Positions 18,171 through 26,044 of a DNA stretch of 64,000 bases are shown piece after piece. The stretch lies in assembly GCA_040877625.1 (NCBI GenBank), contig JBBDNK010000020.1:124001-188000 (forward strand), read 5' to 3'. The notes under the pieces were generated by a model. That model saw nothing but the letters and a program-made list of their open reading frames with translations, was not told where the DNA came from and ran no database searches. The stretch comes from Methylonatrum sp040877625 (GTDB lineage: Bacteria; Pseudomonadota; Gammaproteobacteria; Nitrococcales; Aquisalimonadaceae). A program made the position numbers and the translations under genes. The stretch's first letter is position 1. Every line of letters begins with the position of its first letter.

Positions 18171-18717
18171 CGCCCGCGAAACATACCGACTGGTCATTGG
18201 CGCCGTCGTCCGTGAACTGCCCCTGCTGCGCGTGGACGACGGCCTGCGAATTGCCGTGCTCAACATCCTTGGGGATACCGAGCTGACGGAAGTTGCCGCC
18301 ACCGGTCTGGCGGCCAGGCTGGCGTCCGTGGATTACGACGTCCTGGTGACCGCGGAAGCCAAGAGCATACCCCTGGCGCATGCGCTTTCGGTACGCACCG
18401 GCATGCCCTATGTGGTGCTGCGCAAGGCGTGGAAGCCGTACATGGGCGATGCCCTGCAGGCCACGACCGTCTCCATTACCACCGGCGTGCCGCAGACCCT
18501 GTACCTGGATGTGAAGGATTTTGACCTGCTCGTGCGTCGGCGCGTGGTGCTGCTCGACGATGTGGTCAGCACCGGTTCCACCTTGCGGGGCATGCGCCGC
18601 ATCATGGACCAGGCAAATGTCACCGTGGCGGCCACCGCCGCCATCTGTACCGAAGGCGATGCACCGGACACCGCTTCCGTGATTGCGCTTGCGCACCTGC
18701 CGCTGTTCCGGGACTGA
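18163..18717 (+). CDS. Phosphoribosyltransferase (adenine phosphoribosyltransferase-like)
   Basis: This 184-residue type I phosphoribosyltransferase has the PRPP-binding loop VVLLDDVVSTGSTL near residues 128-141. The upstream VTAEAKSIPLAHALS block resembles Apt. It overlaps the metE stop by 8 bases, implying co-expression. A role in adenine salvage, for instance recycling adenine from the methionine cycle, is plausible but inferred. It has no N-terminal helix-turn-helix like PurR or XRE-type fusions. Xanthine phosphoribosyltransferase is the main alternative. Confidence 0.75.
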   Translation: MPDARETYRLVIGAVVRELPLLRVDDGLRIAVLNILGDTELTEVAATGLAARLASVDYDVLVTAEAKSIPLAHALSVRTGMPYVVLRKAWKPYMGDALQATTVSITTGVPQTLYLDVKDFDLLVRRRVVLLDDVVSTGSTLRGMRRIMDQANVTVAATAAICTEGDAPDTASVIALAHLPLFRD

Positions 18718-18728
18718 GCGCGGCCGCG

Positions 18729-18750
18729 CGAATAGATCAGAGGCTCTCTA
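18729..18750. repeat. Terminal fragment of the dispersed inverted repeat
   Basis: GAATAGATCAGAGGCTCTCTA resembles the right terminus of the copy at 8760-8804 (AATAAATCAGAGGCTCCCTA) with two substitutions in the shared core. It lies between convergent genes. Its final CTA is the minus-strand TAG stop of the HAD phosphatase gene. Confidence 0.6.
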
Positions 18751-19425
18751 TGGCGCTCCGGCGTATTCCGGTTCGCGCAGACTGATTATCGGCCAGCCCG
18801 CACGCCTGGCCTCCTCCCGCAACGTCTCGTCCGGGTCCACTGCCACCGGGTGCGTGACCTGTTGCAGCAACGGTAGATCGTTGTGTGAGTCGCTATAGAA
18901 CCACTGTTCGGACAGATCGCCGTCCTGATCCCGCAGCCAGTTTTCCAAAGCCGTGACCTTGCCCTCGCGGAAGGTGGGCGTATCGATCACCCTGCCGGTA
19001 TAGCGGCCGTCCACAAACTCCGGTGTCGTGGATAGCAGGGCATCGACGCCGAACAGTGCCGCGATGGGTTCGGTGACAAAGCGGTTGGTGGCGGAGATGA
19101 TCACGGTCGTGTGGCCCTGGCCGGCGTGGGCGTTGACCAGTTCGCGCGCCGCGGGCAGCACCAGCGGACGGATGCAGTCGTCCACGAATGCCTGGCGCCA
19201 GCCATGCAGGACCTCGGCCGGGTGCAGTGTCAGCGGCTGCAGCGAAAACCGAAGAAACTCGTTAATATCCAGCTCACCATTATTGTACTGCTCATAGAAT
19301 CGGCGGTTGGCGGCATCATAGCTAGCCGCATCGACGAACCCGTGGTCCACCAGAAAGCGCCCCCAGAGGAAGTCGCTGTCACCGGCGAGCAGCGTGTTGT
19401 CGAGATCGAAAATGGCGAGTGGCAT
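18748..19425 (-). CDS. HAD-superfamily subclass IB phosphatase (SerB-like)
   Basis: A 225-residue HAD hydrolase, probably a phosphomonoesterase. Motif I is DLDNTLL (nucleophile Asp near residue 6), motif II is IISATNRF (Thr/Ser near 98), the conserved Lys is in REGKVTALE, and motif III is YSDSHNDLPLL. A helical cap lies between motifs I and II, as in subclass IB. Members of this set act on phosphoserine or other small phosphates; the substrate is not readable here. ATG 19425 (MPLAIFDLD) is preferred to GTG 19437. It is transcribed divergently from rppH, with only about 130 bases between start codons. Confidence 0.85.
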   Translation of the reverse strand: MPLAIFDLDNTLLAGDSDFLWGRFLVDHGFVDAASYDAANRRFYEQYNNGELDINEFLRFSLQPLTLHPAEVLHGWRQAFVDDCIRPLVLPAARELVNAHAGQGHTTVIISATNRFVTEPIAALFGVDALLSTTPEFVDGRYTGRVIDTPTFREGKVTALENWLRDQDGDLSEQWFYSDSHNDLPLLQQVTHPVAVDPDETLREEARRAGWPIISLREPEYAGAP

Positions 19426-19552
19426 GGTTGTGTTCACTGGTCGATTGCTAAAGGGGCGCCATTGTAACGGAAGGACATTGTTGGATGCATTTGCCGCTGA
19501 TCCCGTGAATGTGGAAAAATGGATTCACGATATTCAAAGGAATTCTCGCCAA

Positions 19553-20098
19553 GTGATTGATCCGGATGGGTTCAGACCAAATGTAGGCATTATCCTGACC
19601 AATGGTGAAGGCCGCGTGTTCTGGGCCCGGCGCATTGGCCAGGACGCCTGGCAGTTCCCGCAGGGCGGCATTGACGAGAATGAGACGCCGCGCGAGGCGC
19701 TGTATCGCGAACTGGCGGAGGAGGTCGGGCTTGAACCGCAGCATGTCGAGCTGGTGGGGTCCACCACGCGCTGGCTGCGTTACCACTTGCCCCGGCACCT
19801 GATCCGCCGCCACCACAAGCCATTGTGTATCGGCCAGAAACAGCTCTGGTTCATGCTTCGCCTGGTGGGCGGTGAAGAGTTTGTGCGGTTGGACGCGGGT
19901 GACAAGCCGGAGTTCGACCACTGGTGCTGGGTGGACTACTGGCACCCGGTCAGGGAGGTTGTGTTCTTCAAACGGCAGGTTTACCGCCGGGCACTCAAGG
20001 AGCTGGCACCACTGGCTTTTCCGGACGGTGTGCCGGAGCCCCCCGGCATGCCCATGCGCCGGCGCGCGCGCGGTCGTGGTGGAAACGGCCCCGGTTGA
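19553..20098 (+). CDS. rppH: RNA 5'-pyrophosphohydrolase RppH (Nudix)
   Basis: RppH removes pyrophosphate from 5' triphosphorylated mRNA and so triggers RNase E decay. The Nudix box reads GGIDENETPREALYRELAEEVGL, split here as GGIDENETPREAL and YRELAEEVGL, with the metal-binding REXXEE at its centre. I chose GTG 19553 (residues V-I-D-P-D-G-F-R-P-N) because E. coli RppH begins with the matching MIDDDGYRPN, and AAGGA lies 11 bases upstream. The product is 181 residues. The C-terminal tail is arginine- and glycine-rich. ptsP follows, an arrangement conserved in gammaproteobacteria. Confidence 0.93.
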   Translation: MIDPDGFRPNVGIILTNGEGRVFWARRIGQDAWQFPQGGIDENETPREALYRELAEEVGLEPQHVELVGSTTRWLRYHLPRHLIRRHHKPLCIGQKQLWFMLRLVGGEEFVRLDAGDKPEFDHWCWVDYWHPVREVVFFKRQVYRRALKELAPLAFPDGVPEPPGMPMRRRARGRGGNGPG

Positions 20099-20269
20099 CC
20101 GCTGCGGGCGACAGCCAGCGCACCGTCCTGTACTCTTGAATTCGTGCTTCCCGCTTAGCCGCGTTGGTGGATGCTAGCTCTGGCGTGGCGGGCAGACAGA
20201 CAGCGGACAGAGTGCCGGTCGCCTGATAGCGGACCGGGTTTATCGTGCACGTGGGCCGGGTGAGATTGG

Positions 20270-22543
20270 ATGGCCATACTCCAGACCCTTCACAGCATCA
20301 TTCAGGAAGTCAATGCCGCCCGCGGGCTCGAGCATGCGTTGAACATTATCGTCAAGCGCGTTGCGGAGACCACGCACGTCGACGTCTGCTCCGTCTACCT
20401 TGTCGATCAGGACACTCAGGAATATGTGCTCATGGCCACCAAGGGCCTGAACGCAGATGCCGTGGGCCGCGTGCGGCTGCGCTTTGACGAAGGTCTTGTG
20501 GGTCTGGTTGGAGAGCGCAAGGAACCGCTCAACCTGGAGAATGCCGAGGCGCATCCGCGGTTCCGTTACTTTCCGGAAACCGGTGAGGAACGTTTCCATT
20601 CCTTCCTGGGGGCGCCGATCATCCATTTCCGGCGGTTGCTGGGCGTGCTGGTGGTGCAGCAGTCCGCCAGGCGGCGTTTTGGTGAAGAAGAAGTCGCCTT
20701 CATCGTTACCATGGCCGCGCAGCTGTCCGGGGCCATTGCTCACAGCGAGGCCACCGGCGGTGGCGAGGGCGGCATGCCCAGCCGCCTGCCGCTGGGCAAG
20801 CGTGCCCTTAACGGGGTGCCGGGTTCACCGGGCGTGGCCATGGGGCGGGCCATGGTAGCGTACTCCCCGGCCGATCTGTTCGCCGTGCCCGACCGGCCCA
20901 TAGACGACCCCGACCGTGAGATAGCCGCGCTCCATGCGGCGCTGGAGGCGGTGAAGGCGGAGGTCAAGGATCTCGCTGCGCGGCTCGCCGACGCCATACC
21001 TTCAGATGAGCACCGCCTGTTCGATGTCTATCTGCGTATGTTGGAGAGCGAAAGCCTGGTTGCCGGCACCGAGCAGCGCATTCGCGCCGGCAACTGGGCC
21101 TGTGGTGCCCTGCGCGAAAGTATTTCCCAGCATGTCAGCGTGTTCGATGAGATGGAGGACCCTTACCTGCGCGAGCGGGGCGGGGATATCAGGGATATCG
21201 GGCAGCGCGTGCTCATGCGCCTGCAGCTCGATAGCGGAGACACCCGCTCGGTGCCGGAAGGCACGGTGCTGGTCGGAGAGGAGATCAGCGCCTCGCAGCT
21301 GGCGGAAATCCCCACCGACCGCCTGGTCGCCGTGGTCACCTCCCGCGGCTCCGGCAACTCCCATGTGGCGATTCTGGCACGGGCGCTGAATATCCCGGCG
21401 GTGATGGGCGTATCCGAGCTGCCGGTGGGCAGGCTCGAGGGCAAGGAAGTCATCGTTGACGGCTATGCTGGCCGTATCCACGTGGAGCCCAGCCGCGAAG
21501 TACGCAAGGAATACCAGCGTCTGCTCCGCGAGGATGCGGAGCTGTCGGAAGGGCTGCAGCCGTTGAAGCACGAGCAGGCGGTGACGCCCTGCGGCTTTCG
21601 CATGGGGCTGTACGCGAACACCGGCCTGATGTCCGACATCACCTCATCGTTGTCCAGCGGTTGTGATGGGATCGGTCTGCACCGCACCGAGTTTCCCTTC
21701 ATGGTGCGAGAGCGGTTTCCCGGCGAAGACGAGCAGACCCTGGTCTACCGCCAGGTGCTTGAGCCTTTCATACCGCGCCCGGTGGTGCTGCGTACGCTGG
21801 ATGTGGGCGGCGACAAGCCGCTGCCCTACTTTCCCGTGCGTGAAGAAAACCCCTTTCTGGGCTGGCGCGGTATCCGCCTGACCCTCGACCACCCGGAGAT
21901 TTTCCTGACCCAGTTGCGGGCCATGCTGCGGGCCAATACCGGTTGCGGCAACCTGCGCGTGATGCTGCCGATGATCAGCCGCCTGCCCGAGGTGGAAGAG
22001 GCGCGGGCGTTACTGACGCGGGCGCGAGACGAACTGGAGGAGGAGGGTCTAAAAGTTGAAATGCCGGAGCTGGGTGTGATGATCGAGGTGCCTTCGGCGG
22101 TGTATCAGGCAGACCGGCTCGCCGAGCGGGTGGATTTCCTGTCCATCGGTACCAATGACCTGACCCAGTATCTGCTGGCGGTGGATCGCAACAATGCCCG
22201 TGTCGCCGACCTCTACGATGAACTTCACCCGGCGGTGCTGGCGGCGATTGAGCATGCGGTGCAGGCGGCCGTCGACCACGGCAAGCCGGTATCCGTTTGC
22301 GGTGCGATGGCCGGCGATCCCGCCGCCGCCATTCTGCTGCTGGGAATGGGCGTGGACGGCCTGAGCATGAGTGTGTCCAGCCTGCTCAAGGTCAAATGGG
22401 TCATCCGCAGCTTCTCCCGTGAACGCGCCCGCGAGCTGCTGGACCAGGCACAGGCGCTGGATGATCCCCACGAGATCCGGCGCATGCTCAATCACGCACT
22501 GGAAGAAGTCGGATTGGGTGGGCTGATCAGGGCCGGCAAATAG
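20270..22543 (+). CDS. ptsP: PtsP, nitrogen-PTS phosphoenolpyruvate-protein phosphotransferase (GAF-EI)
   Basis: Enzyme I of the nitrogen phosphotransferase system takes phosphate from PEP and passes it to NPr; 757 residues. An N-terminal GAF domain (about 15-165) senses a small ligand such as glutamine in relatives. The PTS domain begins near 180 (GVPGSPGVAMG), and the phospho-His is near 364 in SGNSHVAILARAL. The PEP-binding barrel follows, with SSGCDGIGLHRTEF, LRTLDVGGDKPLPY and IGTNDLTQY, and the proton-donor Cys near 676 in VSVCGAMAGD. NPr and EIIA-Ntr genes are not in the window. Confidence 0.95.
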   Translation: MAILQTLHSIIQEVNAARGLEHALNIIVKRVAETTHVDVCSVYLVDQDTQEYVLMATKGLNADAVGRVRLRFDEGLVGLVGERKEPLNLENAEAHPRFRYFPETGEERFHSFLGAPIIHFRRLLGVLVVQQSARRRFGEEEVAFIVTMAAQLSGAIAHSEATGGGEGGMPSRLPLGKRALNGVPGSPGVAMGRAMVAYSPADLFAVPDRPIDDPDREIAALHAALEAVKAEVKDLAARLADAIPSDEHRLFDVYLRMLESESLVAGTEQRIRAGNWACGALRESISQHVSVFDEMEDPYLRERGGDIRDIGQRVLMRLQLDSGDTRSVPEGTVLVGEEISASQLAEIPTDRLVAVVTSRGSGNSHVAILARALNIPAVMGVSELPVGRLEGKEVIVDGYAGRIHVEPSREVRKEYQRLLREDAELSEGLQPLKHEQAVTPCGFRMGLYANTGLMSDITSSLSSGCDGIGLHRTEFPFMVRERFPGEDEQTLVYRQVLEPFIPRPVVLRTLDVGGDKPLPYFPVREENPFLGWRGIRLTLDHPEIFLTQLRAMLRANTGCGNLRVMLPMISRLPEVEEARALLTRARDELEEEGLKVEMPELGVMIEVPSAVYQADRLAERVDFLSIGTNDLTQYLLAVDRNNARVADLYDELHPAVLAAIEHAVQAAVDHGKPVSVCGAMAGDPAAAILLLGMGVDGLSMSVSSLLKVKWVIRSFSRERARELLDQAQALDDPHEIRRMLNHALEEVGLGGLIRAGK

Positions 22544-22565
22544 ACGGCACTTTACGGATACAATT

Positions 22566-22584
22566 GACAATCACTCTCATTTGC
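22566..22584 (-). promoter_or_regulatory. Fur-box-like site upstream of bfd
   Basis: The minus-strand 19-mer GCAAATGAGAGTGATTGTC matches the palindromic Fur consensus at about 13 of 19 positions and lies 38 bases upstream of the bfd start. bfd is normally induced under iron limitation through Fur, so position and neighbour agree. Confidence 0.55.
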
Positions 22585-22621
22585 ATTCAGAATCGGGTTA
22601 TCGCTGCAGGAGATCCGATTC

Positions 22622-22855
22622 ATGTATGTCTGCCTCTGCAAGGGTATTACCGACGGACACATTCGCCAGGCCGTGGCGGGCGGCGCCCGCTCCATGCGCG
22701 AGCTGCGCAAGCGGCTCGATGTCTGCGGCGGCTGCGGCCGTTGCGGCGAGCACGCCCGGGAAGTGCTGAGCACTGCCTGCTCGGACATTCCCGCCAGGGC
22801 GGTGCATATCGAATTGCCGGCCTCGACGGAGGAGCCGATCTGGTCGGCGGCATGA
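22622..22855 (+). CDS. bfd: Bacterioferritin-associated ferredoxin Bfd
   Basis: This small [2Fe-2S] protein of 77 residues passes electrons to bacterioferritin to mobilise stored iron. Cluster ligands are Cys4 and Cys6 (CLC) and Cys35 and Cys38 (CGGC); an extra Cys41 follows. ATG 22622 has GGAGATCC upstream. The C-terminal tail after about residue 60 is longer than in E. coli Bfd (64 residues). bfr lies 161 bases downstream with its own promoter-like sequence. Confidence 0.93.
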   Translation: MYVCLCKGITDGHIRQAVAGGARSMRELRKRLDVCGGCGRCGEHAREVLSTACSDIPARAVHIELPASTEEPIWSAA

Positions 22856-22889
22856 ATTGCGCCGCCGATATCGGTTGAAGATCCACACC

Positions 22890-22919
22890 TTCGCTTTCAC
22901 GAATTGATTCCACTATAAT
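22890..22919 (+). promoter_or_regulatory. Sigma-70-like promoter for bfr
   Basis: A perfect TATAAT at 22914-22919 follows TTCGCT at 22890-22895 with an 18-base spacer, about 100 bases upstream of the bfr start. This is the best promoter match I see in the window. It would let bfr be expressed independently of the iron-repressed bfd gene. Confidence 0.5.
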
Positions 22920-23016
22920 GAATTAATGGTCTGATACGGGCCAAGTTGGCTTGTGCGCAAGGGATTGCAATCGCTCACACCGTGACCCTACATCCATCCG
23001 GTATGCGGAGGCCTTC

Positions 23017-23481
23017 ATGAAGGGCGACCCCAAGATCATCGAGTTTCTGAATAAAGTCCTCTACAACGAACTCACCGCCATTAACCAGTATTTTCTGCAT
23101 GCACGCATGTTGAAGAACTGGGGGCTGATAAAGCTCGGCGAGAAGGAATACGAGGAATCAATCGGTGAGATGAAGCATGCCGATAACCTCATCGAACGGA
23201 TACTGTTCCTGGAAGGGCTGCCGAACCTGCAGGATCTCGGCAAGCTGATGATCGGTGAGGATGTGAGGGAAGTGCTGGAGTGTGACCTCAAGCTGGAGCA
23301 CAAGGCCATCCCGGAGCTGCGCGATGCCGTGCAGTATGCCGAATCCGTGCGTGACTACGTTAGCCGCGATCTGTTCGAGGACATACTTACCGAAGAGGAA
23401 GAGCACGTCGACTACCTGGAGACCCAGCTGGAGCTGCTTGGCCGCGTAGGCCTGGAGAATTACCAGCAGTCGCAGATGTAG
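23017..23481 (+). CDS. bfr: Bacterioferritin Bfr
   Basis: Bacterioferritin forms a 24-subunit iron-storage shell with ferroxidase activity; 154 residues. Ferroxidase ligands sit at the usual places: Glu18 in LYNELTA, Glu51 and His54 in GEMKHAD, Glu94, and Glu127/His130 in TEEEEHVDYL. Met52, the axial haem ligand shared between subunits, is present. I chose ATG 23017 (MKGDPKIIEFLN), preceded by GGAGG with 5-base spacing; the frame extends back to 22951 without family similarity. Confidence 0.96.
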   Translation: MKGDPKIIEFLNKVLYNELTAINQYFLHARMLKNWGLIKLGEKEYEESIGEMKHADNLIERILFLEGLPNLQDLGKLMIGEDVREVLECDLKLEHKAIPELRDAVQYAESVRDYVSRDLFEDILTEEEEHVDYLETQLELLGRVGLENYQQSQM

Positions 23482-23518
23482 GCCGGACTCATTCAGCCTG
23501 CTGCCGTGGGCTGTCTGT

Positions 23519-24511
23519 TCAGAACATCATCGACAGGGACACGGTCCCGAATTCCGTGGCGCTGCCCCGCTGGGTGCGGAACTCCCTGGTGGAGAGTACT
23601 TGCGTGTAGGTAAGGCGCGTGCGCCGGCCGATATTCATGGCGCCGCCGAGTTGCAGCTCGCCGACGAATACGCGTTTATCGACACTGCGGCTGTCGGTGA
23701 ACGTATTACCGTCGAGAAACAGGTTCTGCAGGACGGCTCTGCCGTCCACGCCGGCGAACAGATACCAGCCGAAATCGGCGCGGGGCCGAAACACCCCTGA
23801 ACCCGGCAACGTCGGCGTGATGCGCGGCGGCCCCCAGTCCATGGGTAGATAGCGACCGAAGCGAACCGTGAAACCAATGTTCGCCTGCGTGAAGACATTG
23901 CCCAGAGCCACCCCCGTATAGGGCGTACCATCCCAGCCCCAGCCATCATCCGCAAAGCCGATCCAGGACCGCCACTGCCGTTCGTAACTCAACAGCAGGG
24001 CGGGTTCGTTGGCGAGCTGGCTGTCCCAGGCGGCCGGCATTTTCGCTCCCATCGCGTCATGAACGAACCGCTGGGTCCTGTCGGCCAGTGAAGCCGGCCC
24101 AACAACTCCGACGCTGAGTTGCAGGCGGTCGACGCGATAGTCGGTCTCCGAACCCAGGCCGACGGTGAGATAAAGCCAGCCGGCATAGGGCCGGTCATTC
24201 TCCGGCGGATCGTCCACCCGGATGTCGTTCGGCGTGTAAATGTTCTGCCCCAGGGAATAGCTCAAGGTCAGCTCGCCCTGAACGGCAAAGAAAGGCAGCA
24301 GCGCCGCGCCCCGTTTTACCCAGGTGGGGACGTGGTCGTCAGGGGACATCCAGGTCAGGCGCGCGCCGTTGGTATAGTAACGGTCCTCGCCGCCGAAGAT
24401 ATCATTCTCGTATTCGAGTGTGAGTGTTCCCCAGTCCGGTTCGTATGCCCATGCCGGCGCGGTCGTCAGGACTAAGGTCAGCAGCAGGGTCGACAGGCGG
24501 ATGACGGACAT
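23519..24511 (-). CDS. LpxR-family outer-membrane protein (lipid A deacylase-like)
   Basis: A 330-residue secreted beta-rich protein of the LpxR/DUF2219 family, whose characterised members remove an acyloxyacyl chain from lipid A. It begins with a signal peptide (MSVIRLSTLLLTLVLTT, cleaved after AWA). Family segments visible are ENDIFGGEDRYYTNG near the mature N-terminus and ENDRPYAGWLYL near residue 110. The C-terminal SLSMMF fits a final beta strand with terminal aromatic residue. The gene starts 5 bases downstream of the SDR stop, so the two form an operon. Enzyme activity is not proven by sequence. Confidence 0.8.
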   Translation of the reverse strand: MSVIRLSTLLLTLVLTTAPAWAYEPDWGTLTLEYENDIFGGEDRYYTNGARLTWMSPDDHVPTWVKRGAALLPFFAVQGELTLSYSLGQNIYTPNDIRVDDPPENDRPYAGWLYLTVGLGSETDYRVDRLQLSVGVVGPASLADRTQRFVHDAMGAKMPAAWDSQLANEPALLLSYERQWRSWIGFADDGWGWDGTPYTGVALGNVFTQANIGFTVRFGRYLPMDWGPPRITPTLPGSGVFRPRADFGWYLFAGVDGRAVLQNLFLDGNTFTDSRSVDKRVFVGELQLGGAMNIGRRTRLTYTQVLSTREFRTQRGSATEFGTVSLSMMF

Positions 24512-24515
24512 CTGG

Positions 24516-25412
24516 TCAGGTGGTTCCTTTCGGGAGTCTGCGCTCCGACGCGGTGGAGCGTAACAATACCCAGTCCATTGCCCGGCTGGACAGGACGCGG
24601 CGCAAGTAACCGAATACATACGTCGGCAGGGTGACATAGTATCTGGGCCTCGGTCGTGGATGTTCCACGGCATGGACCAGACGCTTCAGTACCGCCTCGG
24701 GCGGCTGTGTAAATCCGCCGCTGGATTCCGGTGCGGTCAGCCGTTTCTCCAGTGCGGCATACTGCTCTGCGTGGTAGCTTCCGCGTGTGCTGACGTTGTT
24801 CCGGTACCTGGCATAGGCGTTGGCGCGGAAGCGGCTGCGTATCGGGCCGGGCTCAATCAGGCTGACATGAATTCCCGACCCCGCGAGTTCCATGCGCAGG
24901 GTGTCGGCAAGCCCTTCCATGGCAAACTTCGAGGCATTGTAGGCACCGCGATAGGGCAAGGCCGCGAAACCGAGTATCGAGCTGTTGAATACGATACGGC
25001 CGCTGCCCTGGCGTCGCATGGCGGGCAGAACGCCATTGGTCAGTTCCAGCGCACCGAACAGGTTGGTCTCGAACTGCGCACGCATGGTATCGCGGCGGAG
25101 GTCTTCGACGGCGCCGGGCTGACCGAAACCGGCGTTGTTGAACAGGGCGTCCAGGTGACCGTCCGTGGCTGCCAGCACGGTTTCCACGGCTGCGTGGATA
25201 CTCGCCGAGTCGTCCACGTCAAGCAGCACGGTGTCCAGCCCCTCGCCGCGCAGACGGTCCAGATCGGCGTCCTTGCGAACGCCGGCAAATACTTTCCAGC
25301 CGCGCTTCTTCATGCCGTGAGCGCAGGCATGACCGATGCCCGTCGAGCAGCCGGAGATCAGTATGGCTGGACGTCGAGTACTGCTTTCTTCGGGCTGATT
25401 CGGCATTCTCAT
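24516..25412 (-). CDS. Short-chain dehydrogenase/reductase
   Basis: A classical SDR of 298 residues. The NAD(P)-binding motif is SGCSTGIG (about 20-27), NNAGFGQ lies near residue 92, and the catalytic Ser-Tyr-Lys set is in NSSILGF and YNASKFAMEG. The C-terminal 60 residues carry a basic, tyrosine-rich tail that may associate with the membrane. It is cotranscribed with the LpxR-like gene. The substrate is unknown; some relatives with this layout act on lipids or sterols. Confidence 0.85.
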   Translation of the reverse strand: MRMPNQPEESSTRRPAILISGCSTGIGHACAHGMKKRGWKVFAGVRKDADLDRLRGEGLDTVLLDVDDSASIHAAVETVLAATDGHLDALFNNAGFGQPGAVEDLRRDTMRAQFETNLFGALELTNGVLPAMRRQGSGRIVFNSSILGFAALPYRGAYNASKFAMEGLADTLRMELAGSGIHVSLIEPGPIRSRFRANAYARYRNNVSTRGSYHAEQYAALEKRLTAPESSGGFTQPPEAVLKRLVHAVEHPRPRPRYYVTLPTYVFGYLRRVLSSRAMDWVLLRSTASERRLPKGTT

Positions 25413-25535
25413 GTGGCTCCTTAAGCGTATTCCTGTCCAGCATCGCGGTTCCGTGCGCGTTGCACTTGTTACCGGCGCCAGTTGCCCGTATATAGAGCTC
25501 TGATCAAGACATTATCTGTTTCGAGGAATCTATCA

Positions 25536-25841
25536 ATGCCGATCTATGAATATCAGTGTGAGGTCTGCGGCCATGAGCTGGAGGCGATTCAGAAAATGTC
25601 GGATGCGCCTCTGAGCGACTGCCCCGATTGCGCGAAACCGGCATTGAACAGAAAAATCTCCGCGGTTGGTTTCCGGCTCAAGGGCGGGGGCTGGTACGAG
25701 ACCGACTTCAAGTCCTCGGGGCAGCGCAATCTTGCCGGCGACAAGAGTAGCAGCGGAAGCGGTACTTCCGACAGTGCCAAAACCGACAGTGCCAAATCCG
25801 GCACTGAAAGCAAGCCCGCGGCCAAGACCGGCAGCGACTGA
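25536..25841 (+). CDS. FmdB-family zinc-ribbon protein
   Basis: A 101-residue protein starting MPIYEYQCEVCGHELEAI, the hallmark of the FmdB/CxxC zinc-ribbon family. Cys pairs at CEVC and CPDC bind zinc. After about residue 60 it becomes a low-complexity Ser/Thr/Lys/Asp-rich tail with SDSAKTDSAKSG-type repeats. ATG 25536 has GAGGA upstream; the frame extends to 25482 but the family start is clear. It precedes aspS, as in many proteobacteria. The family's function remains unsettled, with a regulatory role suggested. Confidence 0.85.
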   Translation: MPIYEYQCEVCGHELEAIQKMSDAPLSDCPDCAKPALNRKISAVGFRLKGGGWYETDFKSSGQRNLAGDKSSSGSGTSDSAKTDSAKSGTESKPAAKTGSD

Positions 25842-25917
25842 CCCCGGGCCGTTGCCGGAGGCCCTGTCCGACCTTGCGCCGCCGGGGGCGACCCCGTACC
25901 ATTTCCCGCCTCGATTC

Positions 25918-25967
25918 AGGAACCTCTGAACAGGTTGCGCGCGTACGTATTCTGTTCAGAGGTTCCT
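25918..25967. repeat. Perfect 16-bp inverted repeat upstream of aspS
   Basis: AGGAACCTCTGAACAG at 25918-25933 and its exact complement at 25952-25967 flank an 18-base GC-rich loop. There is no T-run on either strand, so it is not a typical intrinsic terminator. The CCTCTGA core resembles the CCTCTGATTTATTC end of the dispersed repeat family. It lies 78-127 bases before the aspS start, probably in its leader. Confidence 0.7.
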
Positions 25968-26044
25968 GTGCGCCCGGAATCCCGGCGGACCGGGAATCAC
26001 CGTCATGCAAACCCCATTCATTGGGACAAGGACCGGATTGCTCT

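Noticed and set aside
18717..18750. Rho-independent terminator between the phosphoribosyltransferase and HAD genes
   Set aside because: No stem followed by a T-run is present; the interval is explained by a fragment of the dispersed repeat.
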